Shown here: piece by piece, positions 1-6,972 of the stretch | Layout: every line of letters starts with the position of its first letter | How positions within the stretch are numbered: the first letter of the stretch is position 1 | Assembly (NCBI GenBank): GCA_015222985.1 | Contig: JADFWI010000056.1 | Coordinates: 1-8,629, forward strand | Reading direction: 5' to 3' | Source of the DNA: Pseudomonadota bacterium | GTDB lineage: Bacteria > Desulfobacterota > Desulfobacteria > Desulfobacterales > C00003060 | DNA: 8,629 nucleotides | Notes under the pieces: generated by a model | What the model was told of the DNA's origin: nothing | Database searches by the model: none | Seen by the model: the letters and a program-made list of their open reading frames with translations, nothing else | Position numbers and translations under genes: made by a program

Positions 1-876
1 CAGCACCTTATGTTCTCTCTTGGGCCTATCAAAGGGCGTCATGATGAGGCTTCTGACAAAGTAGACCCCCAGATATTTGAATCCATGCTCAAAGGTTACG
101 ACCTCTTCCTCATCAAGCTTAAGGAGCAGCTTGTCAAGGACCTCTTTGGCGAATTCAAGAGCAGACCTGGCCTCATGGGGTTTCTTGCAAAGCACGATGA
201 AGTCATCGGCGTACCGCACGAACTTGTAATCCTTTTTCAGCATTTTCTCGTCAAGTTCATCAAGAAACAGGTTAGCCATAATTGGGGAGATTGGAGAGCC
301 CTGGGGGATTCCCTTTTCAAGTCTGGTCAAGGAGATCCCGTCCCATACCTCAACGTTGAGCCACTGCTCCACAAGTCGGTGAATGCCAGGTTCATGAACA
401 TATTGCTTGAATTTTTCCAGAAGCAGCCGGTGTTCCACGTTATCGAAAAAGGCGTCGATATCTGCATTTATCACCCAGCGGTAGCCCTTGTCGTAGTATT
501 CCTTGATCTTATAAACCGCGTGTTTCACAGAGCGGCCCTTACGGTAGGCAAAGCTGCACTCTTCAAACTCCTTTTCAAGAACAGGCTCGATGATTTTCAG
601 GGCAGCGGTCTGGACCACCCGGTCACGGACAACGGGGACACAAAGTGCCCTAGCTTCGCCGTCCCCCTTTCCCTTGTCAACCAAGAATTTGAGGAGCGGG
701 AAGGGCGAATAAGTCTGTGTAGTCAGTTTATGCTGCAGTGTCCTGAGGTTTTTATCCAGTCTTTCTTCAAAACGTTCAATGGTTACCCGGTCCACGCCCG
801 CACAGCCGTGGTTGGCCTTTACGGACTGGAAGGCGGAGCGGAGGGAGGCAAGATCAAGGGCCATTTTTTCTGTCAT
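1..876 (-). CDS. Reverse transcriptase, probable N-terminal part of an RT-Cas1 fusion (3' end outside window)
   Basis: The reading frame opens at ATG 876-874 and stays open to base 1 (292 residues, no stop), so the C-terminus is missing. It is a group II intron-like reverse transcriptase. Visible parts are GCAGVD (24-29), VPVVRDRVVQ (80-89), FAYRKGRS (109-116), motif A NADIDAFFDNVEH (137-149), motif B GIPQGSPISPIMANLF (189-204), the catalytic YADD (222-225) and FKYLGVYF (266-273). The three catalytic Asp (139, 224, 225) are present. After residue 280 comes PFDRPKREHKVL, a short linker rather than the start of a long maturase domain. In CRISPR loci such RTs are usually fused to Cas1 and let the adaptation complex copy RNA into spacers. 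The start shares an ATGA with the stop of the upstream membrane gene and has no clear Shine-Dalgarno, so translation is likely coupled. RT identity is nearly certain. The Cas1 fusion is inferred from context; a stand-alone RT beside a separate cas1 is the alternative. Confidence 0.9.
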   Translation of the reverse strand, partial: MTEKMALDLASLRSAFQSVKANHGCAGVDRVTIERFEERLDKNLRTLQHKLTTQTYSPFPLLKFLVDKGKGDGEARALCVPVVRDRVVQTAALKIIEPVLEKEFEECSFAYRKGRSVKHAVYKIKEYYDKGYRWVINADIDAFFDNVEHRLLLEKFKQYVHEPGIHRLVEQWLNVEVWDGISLTRLEKGIPQGSPISPIMANLFLDELDEKMLKKDYKFVRYADDFIVLCKKPHEARSALEFAKEVLDKLLLKLDEEEVVTFEHGFKYLGVYFVRSLIMTPFDRPKREHKVL

Positions 877-1484
877 GTAATTTTACGCCACCGTTTTATC
901 AGGTCATGTCCCTGCCTGAAGCTCCAGTGCAAATACTCATTCATATCTTCTGTAAAAACGGGTTCTTCCGGTTCCACATCATTCTTGTTTGTTGGTCTCT
1001 TTTCCGGCAGTTCTGTCAGCGTGAACCTCACTTCATAAAGCTTGTAGGCCCCGCCGCCCCGGGTTTCTTCTATCCTGCCGGGTTCCTGTTCAATAGAGGG
1101 CAGAAACTTGAGATGCCGCCCTCCTGACATTTGTGCGCCTACCTGCTGTCCCCAAGCCCTTATGTCGCTCTCGCCTGCAAGGTATGCCTCCTCGCAAAGC
1201 ATCAGGAGCTGGCCCTTGTAGAGGAATTCCACGGTCAACTTCTTAGGCAGACTGTTTTCCCATTCTTGTTTTAATTCTCCAAACCAGATGGCGATCGCTA
1301 CCAACAAGGTGCCAAATCCTACAGTTGAATCGCATACTGCAAGACCATCCATGTTAACGCTAGTTCGTACTGACCATATAACAGCAGCAACTATAAAAAA
1401 TATTCCGATACTTACAAATATGATTGTTTTGTGATTTCTTAAGGCGAAAAAGAAAAGATGCTTGATCTTTTTGTACCATGACAT
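873..1484 (-). CDS. Two-helix membrane protein of a type III-B locus, candidate cOA-responsive effector
   Basis: The protein has 203 residues. A basic N-terminus (K5, K6, K8, R16, K19) is followed by a hydrophobic helix at about 20-38, a short loop, and a second helix at about 48-68. The remaining 130 or so residues are soluble. The positive-inside rule puts both termini in the cytoplasm. The soluble part contains a YKGQLLMLCEEAYLAGESD stretch (89-107), DIRAWGQQVG (107-116), a Gly-rich GGG (143-145) and an acidic, Pro-containing segment near 160-180. I do not recognise a named family. The layout resembles the published cyclic-nucleotide-gated membrane effectors of type III systems (Csx23: two N-terminal helices plus a cytosolic cA4-binding domain; Cam1: membrane-linked CARF), but I cannot show homology. 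The start is supported by AAGGAA 8 bases upstream. It lies 74 bases after cmr6 and overlaps the RT start by 4 bases (ATGA), so it could instead serve adaptation, for example by anchoring RT-Cas1. Confidence 0.85.
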   Translation of the reverse strand: MSWYKKIKHLFFFALRNHKTIIFVSIGIFFIVAAVIWSVRTSVNMDGLAVCDSTVGFGTLLVAIAIWFGELKQEWENSLPKKLTVEFLYKGQLLMLCEEAYLAGESDIRAWGQQVGAQMSGGRHLKFLPSIEQEPGRIEETRGGGAYKLYEVRFTLTELPEKRPTNKNDVEPEEPVFTEDMNEYLHWSFRQGHDLIKRWRKIT

Positions 1485-1531
1485 AGCGAGGTTCCTTTAA
1501 ATCCCTATGAATCTATCAATCTATAAATACA

Positions 1532-1558
1532 GATAATTATCCATTAAGGATGATTATC
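1532..1558. promoter_or_regulatory. AT-rich inverted repeat directly after cmr6
   Basis: Two 11-base arms, GATAATTATCC (1532-1542) and GGATGATTATC (1548-1558), flank a 5-base ATTAA loop. Ten of 11 positions pair; the odd one is a G-U on the plus-strand RNA and a C-A on the minus-strand RNA. The dyad begins at the base after the cmr6 stop codon. No U-run follows on the minus strand, so it does not look like a classical intrinsic terminator. It may be a protein-binding dyad or a 3' stabilising or processing hairpin. The rest of the gap to the membrane gene (to 1485) is AT-rich, carries a short ATCTAT tandem (about 1511-1524) and then the AAGGAA ribosome site. Confidence 0.4.
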
Positions 1559-2461
1559 CTATCGATTTCTCTGAAACCCATAGGGCAGGCCGATTGATTC
1601 GGGTCTGTTGGTTTGTTCTTTCTTGAATTCGTCAGGCGCTTTTTCTCCTTTTTCTTTGCAAACCTTAAACCATCCGTATCCGCTGCTTGTCTTGCCTCCA
1701 AAGCCCTCTTCGCAGGCATTCTCCCAGTCTTGCTCTACCTGTTTCAGCGGTGATACCCCATCGTGGGACACAAAGGTGAAGAGAAAGCGGGTCTCCTCGG
1801 GCACAGCGAGAAATAGCACCGGAACCGGGTTCTCCACGTCAGGGGCATTTTTATATCCTGTTTCTCCTGCATAATACTTCGTATGATGGGGCGTCATTAC
1901 GTCCAGTTCAAGTCCCTTCCAGTTGCAGGGCAGTGCGTCGAAAAAGGTTACCTTGCCAGCTCCAAAGCTGTTCTTGGACCCGGACTCCTTTTTCTTTTCA
2001 AGGGAGCCGTAAATATCAAGGAACAGATCGTTATTGCAACCAGCGGCTTTAGCTGCGGCCCGGCATGCCCCCTTTACAGAGGAGCCGGGAATGACGGGAA
2101 CACCGTACGTGTAGTGGAGGGATATCCCTGTCTCCATGGCAGCCGCGCAGCTTAAACCCAGGACAAGCCTGGACTTCAGTTTGGCTACAAGGAGCCTGCA
2201 CCGTCCCTCTTTCACAAATGGCTTCATCCGCGCAACCCACTCCTTGTAAAAGTCCAGGTACGATTGGAAATGATCTGCAAAATTATAGGCACGGCATGCG
2301 GTCTTAAAGACAAAGGCCCTGTCTCCCTCCCATTTGTCCTTCTTTGGGTCCATTATGCTGAGATCGTTCAAGCGACCGCAGATTATGGCGTGAAGGCCCA
2401 GCTTGTCTACCAGGAGCCCGGGGTGCACCTTCCCAAAGCTCTTTTTATTCACTTGTAACAT
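1559..2461 (-). CDS. cmr6: Type III-B effector subunit Cmr6 (RAMP, Cas7-like)
   Basis: At 300 residues this is a typical Cmr6, the Cas7-type subunit at the target 3' end of the Cmr filament that helps cap the backbone. The N-terminal HPGLLVDKLG (13-22) is typical of the family. The RAMP glycine-rich loop VPVIPGSSVKGACR lies at 121-134, KVTFFDALP at 170-178, DVMTPHHTKYY at 187-197, and the C-terminal GFGGKTSSGYGWF at 253-265. The ATG at 2461 has GGGGGGA just upstream inside cmr5, and the two genes overlap by 17 bases, which fits coupled translation. It is the last effector gene; a dyad follows its stop. The tail after residue 270 is charged and not conserved-looking. No defect is seen. Confidence 0.95.
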   Translation of the reverse strand: MLQVNKKSFGKVHPGLLVDKLGLHAIICGRLNDLSIMDPKKDKWEGDRAFVFKTACRAYNFADHFQSYLDFYKEWVARMKPFVKEGRCRLLVAKLKSRLVLGLSCAAAMETGISLHYTYGVPVIPGSSVKGACRAAAKAAGCNNDLFLDIYGSLEKKKESGSKNSFGAGKVTFFDALPCNWKGLELDVMTPHHTKYYAGETGYKNAPDVENPVPVLFLAVPEETRFLFTFVSHDGVSPLKQVEQDWENACEEGFGGKTSSGYGWFKVCKEKGEKAPDEFKKEQTNRPESIGLPYGFQRNR

Positions 2462-2870
2462 CGCCGGTCCCCCCTTTATCAGGTTTTGGCAGCTCCGCCT
2501 TTGCCATGAGCTTCAGCCAGGTTACATAGGCCGACGCCTCTTCCGTGGCACGGGAAAGGTGGTTGCTGCAGATGCTTACAGCAGTGCTTCCATATTCAGT
2601 TATCGGCAATGGAATGCCAAACCGGCCGGAGAGATGATCTATTATCTCCTTCCCCACCTGAATCCTGTCTTCCTTGTCTTTGTTGAGCAGATAAACCAGG
2701 GTCTGGAGCAGGCCGTTCATCCTGAGCCTGGCGGGCAGGGCCTCGATCTCCTGGCGGATTTCCCCGGCCTTTTGGAGTTCCTTCTTGTCGGCTACCTGAT
2801 CGGGCTTGACCTTTGCGATAAACTGCGTGGCCCTTTCGGCCCGAAGTGTATCGAGGTTCCTACTTGTCAT
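2445..2870 (-). CDS. cmr5: Type III-B small subunit Cmr5 (Cas11-like)
   Basis: This 141-residue protein is predicted to be mostly alpha-helical, matching the Cmr5 (Cas11-type) subunit that forms the inner minor filament between Cmr2 and Cmr6 and contacts the target RNA. The N-terminal MTSRNLDTLRAERA leads into FIAKV (residues 1-21), in line with the family pattern of an early Arg/Ala helix. LPARLRMNGLLQTLVYLL (45-62) is the central helix common in Cmr5, and a Tyr/Trp pair (115, 118) is near the end. The start at 2870 has AGGAGGAAGAGG upstream and overlaps the end of cmr4 by 11 bases. Identity rests on size, helical character, the Cmr5-like N-terminus and its place between cmr4 and cmr6. Confidence 0.93.
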   Translation of the reverse strand: MTSRNLDTLRAERATQFIAKVKPDQVADKKELQKAGEIRQEIEALPARLRMNGLLQTLVYLLNKDKEDRIQVGKEIIDHLSGRFGIPLPITEYGSTAVSICSNHLSRATEEASAYVTWLKLMAKAELPKPDKGGTGDVTSE

Positions 2871-3813
2871 CGGCCTCTTCCTCCTTGCTGCCCGTTTTAT
2901 CGGTTGTTTTCTTATTGTTAAGCGGCGTCACTTCCATCAACCCCCTGCCCGTGGTTTCATGTCCCCCCACCTGGAAGAAGGGGATTTTTGTATTTGCGAG
3001 ATTACCGAGGTACTTGCCGTTATCATTCGTTCTATTTTCTCCCGACTGGTGAGGCGGGCTGGTGAGTACCAGGGAGAAGAAGATGCTGTCAGAAGGCACC
3101 ACTTCCTCGTACCAGAGATTGTCGGACTGCTTGCCTTCTTTCAGGATGTTGTGGGCAACCACTTCAAGGCCGTTCCTGCAAAACCACCTGAAGACCTCGT
3201 CAGATACCAGGGCCCTGCGCTTCCGCAGTCTTTCCGGAATACCGGAACCGGATAGAAGGCCGGTAATCCACTCGTCAGTTGCAACGGTGTTTATTTCCAG
3301 TTCCTCGTCCTCAAGGAAGATGAGAGCGCCGTTCCCGGAAAACGGATGGTCTCCAGAGAGAGGGGAAAACGTGTTTTCCGCCAGGCCTTGCAACTCCATG
3401 TCCGCGTCTTTCTCGTTTGTTAGGCCGGAAAGGCGTCTGAACTCTATATAGCGCCTGACCTGTAGAGGGCAGGTGATTATGGCAAAGGTGCCGCTACTCG
3501 CCCTTACCGGCAGGAAAAGTATTTGGGCATCTGTAAAGCCCAGGCAGCCGGCATAAAAGCGCTTCTTGCTCGCATCCCCGGCTTCAGGGTCGGGTCCAAA
3601 GGCGATTTCCACTTCCTCCCCTTTCCCCTCTTTAGACCAGATAGACTTACAGTAGTCCCGCCACACTCCCTTCAGGGATGATGCCGGGATGATGGGATGA
3701 CCTGTTGTCCTCTCCCTTGCCACCGGGAGATCAATGCCGCTGCTTCCCTCGGCGGCTCCGCAGTGCAGGGGGCTTATAGCCCGGTAAATGAACAATTTTG
3801 AGTCGACAAACAT
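2860..3813 (-). CDS. cmr4: Type III-B backbone RNase Cmr4 (Cas7)
   Basis: The 317 residues form the repeating Cas7 backbone subunit that holds crRNA and cuts bound target RNA at 6-nt intervals. The N-terminus shows ISPLHCGAAEGSSGIDLPVARE (positions 13-34, written here as motif span). Asp28 in IDLP aligns with the catalytic Asp known in archaeal Cmr4 (Asp26 in Pyrococcus furiosus), so RNA cleavage should be active. The RAMP loop IPASSLKGVWR is at 42-52, LWYEEVVPSDSIF at 233-245, and the Gly-rich GGHETTGRGL at 283-292. A lysine/acid-rich tail follows. ATG 3813 has a strong AAAGGAG 8 bases upstream, so it is initiated independently of cmr3, which ends 60 bases earlier. The strong site fits the need for several copies per complex. 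Confidence 0.97.
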   Translation of the reverse strand: MFVDSKLFIYRAISPLHCGAAEGSSGIDLPVARERTTGHPIIPASSLKGVWRDYCKSIWSKEGKGEEVEIAFGPDPEAGDASKKRFYAGCLGFTDAQILFLPVRASSGTFAIITCPLQVRRYIEFRRLSGLTNEKDADMELQGLAENTFSPLSGDHPFSGNGALIFLEDEELEINTVATDEWITGLLSGSGIPERLRKRRALVSDEVFRWFCRNGLEVVAHNILKEGKQSDNLWYEEVVPSDSIFFSLVLTSPPHQSGENRTNDNGKYLGNLANTKIPFFQVGGHETTGRGLMEVTPLNNKKTTDKTGSKEEEADDK

Positions 3814-3821
3814 AACTGAAA

Positions 3822-3828
3822 CTCCTTT
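3822..3828 (-). promoter_or_regulatory. Strong ribosome-binding site of cmr4
   Basis: Minus-strand AAAGGAG lies 8 bases before the cmr4 ATG in the 60-base cmr3-cmr4 gap (3814-3873). This is the only place inside the cmr1-cmr6 block where the genes do not touch or overlap. The gap also holds two CCATGA hexamers 20 bases apart, but I see no convincing promoter or hairpin. The site fits independent, high initiation of the multi-copy backbone subunit. Confidence 0.7.
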
Positions 3829-3873
3829 GCCTGGGGTATATCATGGAATAACCGTATTTTTCATGGCAGATCC

Positions 3874-5085
3874 TCAACTCGAGAAAATGTCGGGATTGCA
3901 CGCTCCTGCAAATGCAAGCCCGAACCCCTGATTCCTGAGAAACTCGTTGTCTCCTATTGCAGACGCGTGCAGTTTAATGATGTCATCAAGGTGTTCAGCT
4001 TCCCCCTGGAAGTAGAAGACTGAGCCTGCAGGGACGAATTTCCTGATGGGACGCTCCCCCTGGGCCTCTATGTTGTATCCGCCGAGAGAGAAGGGTTTGC
4101 CCACTGCAGCTGCAAGGAGCTCGACAGGCACTTCCAGCTCTTCGGTCTTCAGGATGTGCCGGTCACCCTGGACAGGCTCCCAGCCTCCCTCGAAATAGGC
4201 AGGGGTAGCAAAGTAGATCCGGAAACAGGTCTTTCCGTCCCTGGTGCATGCCCCAAGTTCGCTTTTTGCGGGTCCACCGGGCCAGTTAAAGCTGGAAGGG
4301 CCGATGACCCCGACCCTGGCAGGCCGCTTTTCGCCCCCCAGATTGATGATTTTTATTTTTCCGGTCTTGACGAGATCGATGGGCTCCTCTTGGTCGTTTC
4401 CCGGTTTTACATTCCAGTCGCAACGGAAAGATACACCGGGGCATGTCCTGATGTGTCCGAGGGAAAACAGCTTTCCCTCCTCTCCGGCATAGGTGACGGG
4501 ATCAATTCCCACATTGATCCGCCTTTCCGATGACCATATTTCAGAGGCGGAAAATATATCTCCTTTTTCGCTGGTATCGAGAGCCTCTCCATCTCCCCAG
4601 GGCATACCGAGGTACTCGGAGAGCTTTGTCCCCGAGATCAGGTGAAGGCCCTTTACCTTGGGAAGGCGTCCCAAACCCGGGGGAAGCCTGAGATAATATG
4701 GCGTCGGGAGACTGTTTTCTCCTTCGGGAACTCCGGTCACCGAGAATGATCGGATTCTATTGAAATCCTTATTCAAAATAGCGTCAAAGGGAAGGGGAAA
4801 GAGTGTGTCGTCATTGTAAAAGATGGCTGGCCCCTTCTGCCGGAAGCTGCCTGCATCTTTACCGCTTCCGAACCAGGTGGGCCATTCCTTGCCATTGGAA
4901 GTCTTTTCCCCGCCCCATTTGCACACCTTGTACCCGCCGGACATGAGGACCGCGCCGCGCCAGGCGCCGAAGCAGACGCTGGGAGTGGGAGGGAAGATCG
5001 AGTCCACTGCATGGCCCTCGTTGGTGCCGAATCTCCTGCTGTCGCGGACGAAGACGGTGTCAAGGGGAGTGATATCTACAAACAT
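3874..5085 (-). CDS. cmr3: Type III-B effector subunit Cmr3 (Cas5-like, crRNA 5'-tag binding)
   Basis: At 403 residues this is the Cas5-type subunit that sits with Cmr2 at the foot of the complex and holds the 5' repeat-derived tag of the crRNA. The N-terminal signature ITPLDTVFVRDSRRFG (5-20), then FPPTPSVCFGAWRG (31-44), matches the PLDxxxxRDxRPF and PPxPxxxxGAxR patterns of Cmr3. The C-terminal LRNQGFGLAFAG is the second glycine-rich element. ATG 5085 is preceded by AGGAGG (5091-5096) within the end of cmr2, and the genes overlap by 10 bases, so Cmr2 and Cmr3 are probably made in a coupled way. No truncation or frameshift is seen. Confidence 0.96.
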   Translation of the reverse strand: MFVDITPLDTVFVRDSRRFGTNEGHAVDSIFPPTPSVCFGAWRGAVLMSGGYKVCKWGGEKTSNGKEWPTWFGSGKDAGSFRQKGPAIFYNDDTLFPLPFDAILNKDFNRIRSFSVTGVPEGENSLPTPYYLRLPPGLGRLPKVKGLHLISGTKLSEYLGMPWGDGEALDTSEKGDIFSASEIWSSERRINVGIDPVTYAGEEGKLFSLGHIRTCPGVSFRCDWNVKPGNDQEEPIDLVKTGKIKIINLGGEKRPARVGVIGPSSFNWPGGPAKSELGACTRDGKTCFRIYFATPAYFEGGWEPVQGDRHILKTEELEVPVELLAAAVGKPFSLGGYNIEAQGERPIRKFVPAGSVFYFQGEAEHLDDIIKLHASAIGDNEFLRNQGFGLAFAGACNPDIFSS

Positions 5086-6968
5086 GAAAGCCTCCTGATG
5101 TGGCGAAGGACTATGAGGGTTTTGGCAAGGATATCGGCCCGGCGAAAACGGTCGTTGCCCCTGGCCGCTGATTGGGATTCCATGGCGTCAAGGAACTCTT
5201 CAGTATGCTTCTTGATATCAGTGGCGTTATCCTCCGAAAGATCACGGCTGGTCAAGAGGCGGGCAAGCGCGATGCTGCGGACAATATTCTTCTTGCCGGC
5301 CGCGGCACTGTCAGTCACCTTGACATAGGTCTCAACCGCCTCAAGCTGTTTTTTAAGACTGTACATGGAGCTTGAAGAGAATGTCTTTGACGCGACGAGG
5401 TCAGCAACTTCTTCGGCCCACTGGTAGAGCGTCCAGCCATTTTCATCTTTCGACGGGAGCACCACTGATGCGGCCTCGCTGTCACCCTTGTAGACAACCA
5501 GGGCAAGGGCGTCCTTGTCACTGGCCTTGGCTTGCTCATCCAGGGCGGAGTGAGCCTCCCGGAGCAGGCGGTTCAAGGGGTACTTTACAGAGGCTATGAG
5601 CAGGGCCACACTCAGGGTGGCGGGCTGTTCCTTTTCGTCGTCATCCTTGAATGTGAAATTCTCAAGGCTTTTCCTGTATAGCCTGCGCCACTCGCAGGCT
5701 GCCTTCAGGGAAGACTCCACCGGGCATACTGCCATCACGTCGTCTCCTCCGGCATAGACAGCCCTCCCGCAGGTTTCTTCGGACTCGACGAACCTTACCG
5801 CCTCCGAGGCAAAAGCGTTCAGGGCCTCGCTTAGCTTGACTAGGTCGTCTCTATGCTTGCAGGCATCCACAATGCGGCCCATGGAGTCGCCGTCGGCCAG
5901 GAGAAGGGCGTAGTGTCCCGGTGGAGTGCCGATGCCTTCCTTGGCGGCCTTGACAAGTTTTTTCCGAACCTCTGCCATGGGGTCATCCACATCGGACTCG
6001 CCGGCCTTTACTTCGGTCTCGGTCAGATACTGTGGCTCCCAATGGAGAAAATCGTGTCCGTTGAAACCAGTGATGCAGGGAATAGCCTCCGGATCAACAC
6101 GCTCAACGACGTACTTCGTACCGCCGTTTTTTGCCTCAGACTCAAGCCTTTTCAGCTCTTTCAGTCTTGATGCGAAGTCCTCGATTGCCTTGTCAAGCTC
6201 ACTGTCTGAAACCGCTTCCTTCAGGAGGCGGTATCGCCAAAAGGCGGTAGCGACTGAATAGGTTGAAGGAAAGGGGCTTGTGGAATCATCATTCCTGAGA
6301 TAAAGCCGCTTGGCAAAGCCGATTGCGGAGAACCGCTCGCCCTTGTCGGACCTCACGGCCCTTACGATCTTTCCGGGGAACGAGGGAGTGTGCTTTCCAA
6401 GGTCCCGCCAGAACCGCTTCACTTTATGATCGGCCTTACCAGGCGGTGCAAGAACCGAGAGGTTGGGCTGAAGAGTGCATTTGGGGCCAGGCTCCTTTTG
6501 CTGTCTGAATATCCTGGTGCGCTTTGCCGCATCGAAGCGGGCATTCAGCTCTTCAAGGGCCTTTGAAATATTCTTTTCATCCGCTATTTCCCTGGCGCTC
6601 CAGGTGAAGTCGAGAAATCCCTTCAACTGGCGATCAACAATCCCTCTAATCCAATAATCACGATAAAATGGTACATTGCAGAGTTGCCCACGGATAATCT
6701 CTTCAAGGTGCCTCTGAACCCCTTCCACTACCTCTTCGGCCAACTTTTGCGGATCCGAATTCGACTCTGCCAGGAGTATGTTGGGAAGGTTGACGTTTTT
6801 AGCGCCTTTTGCCGGATAGATGACCTGCCCGTTATTCTCCAGGATTTCATGGGCCCTTTCCATGAGTGCACTGAGCATCCGGCTGCCGGCCCAGAGGTCT
6901 TCCAGTTTCCGGGCCGCGGCAATGAAATCCTGAACAGGGCCAAAGGAAAATTTAATGAGATGGGTCAT
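5076..6968 (-). CDS. cmr2: Type III-B large subunit Cmr2/Cas10, cyclase motif intact, HD domain absent
   Basis: The 630 residues are clearly shorter than HD-containing Cmr2 proteins, which run to roughly 850-1000. The protein begins directly with THLIKFSFGPVQDFIAAARK (2-21), the region that normally follows the HD domain, so the single-stranded DNase domain is missing. The first Palm shows LLADGDSMG (356-364). The second Palm has VYAGGDDVMAVCP with GGDD at 407-410, the metal-binding cyclase motif that makes cyclic oligoadenylates from ATP on target RNA binding. SVALLIASVKYPLNRLLREA (453-472) is the usual following segment. The KC-T-L knuckle region (KCTLQ, 163-167) lacks the second Cys of the common KCTLCG. 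ATG 6968 has AGGAGAT (6977-6983) upstream inside the end of cmr1. Role: signal generator of the complex. Confidence 0.97.
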   Translation of the reverse strand: MTHLIKFSFGPVQDFIAAARKLEDLWAGSRMLSALMERAHEILENNGQVIYPAKGAKNVNLPNILLAESNSDPQKLAEEVVEGVQRHLEEIIRGQLCNVPFYRDYWIRGIVDRQLKGFLDFTWSAREIADEKNISKALEELNARFDAAKRTRIFRQQKEPGPKCTLQPNLSVLAPPGKADHKVKRFWRDLGKHTPSFPGKIVRAVRSDKGERFSAIGFAKRLYLRNDDSTSPFPSTYSVATAFWRYRLLKEAVSDSELDKAIEDFASRLKELKRLESEAKNGGTKYVVERVDPEAIPCITGFNGHDFLHWEPQYLTETEVKAGESDVDDPMAEVRKKLVKAAKEGIGTPPGHYALLLADGDSMGRIVDACKHRDDLVKLSEALNAFASEAVRFVESEETCGRAVYAGGDDVMAVCPVESSLKAACEWRRLYRKSLENFTFKDDDEKEQPATLSVALLIASVKYPLNRLLREAHSALDEQAKASDKDALALVVYKGDSEAASVVLPSKDENGWTLYQWAEEVADLVASKTFSSSSMYSLKKQLEAVETYVKVTDSAAAGKKNIVRSIALARLLTSRDLSEDNATDIKKHTEEFLDAMESQSAARGNDRFRRADILAKTLIVLRHIRRLSCL

Positions 6969-6972
6969 CGGC

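Noticed and set aside
1..876. Group II intron with its own maturase
   Set aside because: The RT is intron-like in sequence, but it is coupled to a cas-operon gene, and no intron RNA domains are visible in the bases before its start. The missing left side leaves a small doubt.
10..1038. Long plus-strand open frame of 342 codons
   Set aside because: It lies antisense to the reverse transcriptase, whose frame has every RT motif. The plus-strand translation has no recognisable domain and is a coding shadow.
873..1484. Naming the membrane protein csx23 or cam1
   Set aside because: Only topology and context match. I see no sequence motif that establishes homology, so the symbol is left empty.
1537..1719. 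Minus-strand frame of 60 codons at the 3' end of cmr6
   Set aside because: It overlaps conserved Cmr6 C-terminal coding sequence in another frame and has no ribosome site or family features.
3814..3873. Possible promoter or leader peptide in the cmr3-cmr4 gap
   Set aside because: No paired -35/-10 boxes were found, and the only ATG frame there is 7 codons. Only the ribosome site is supported.
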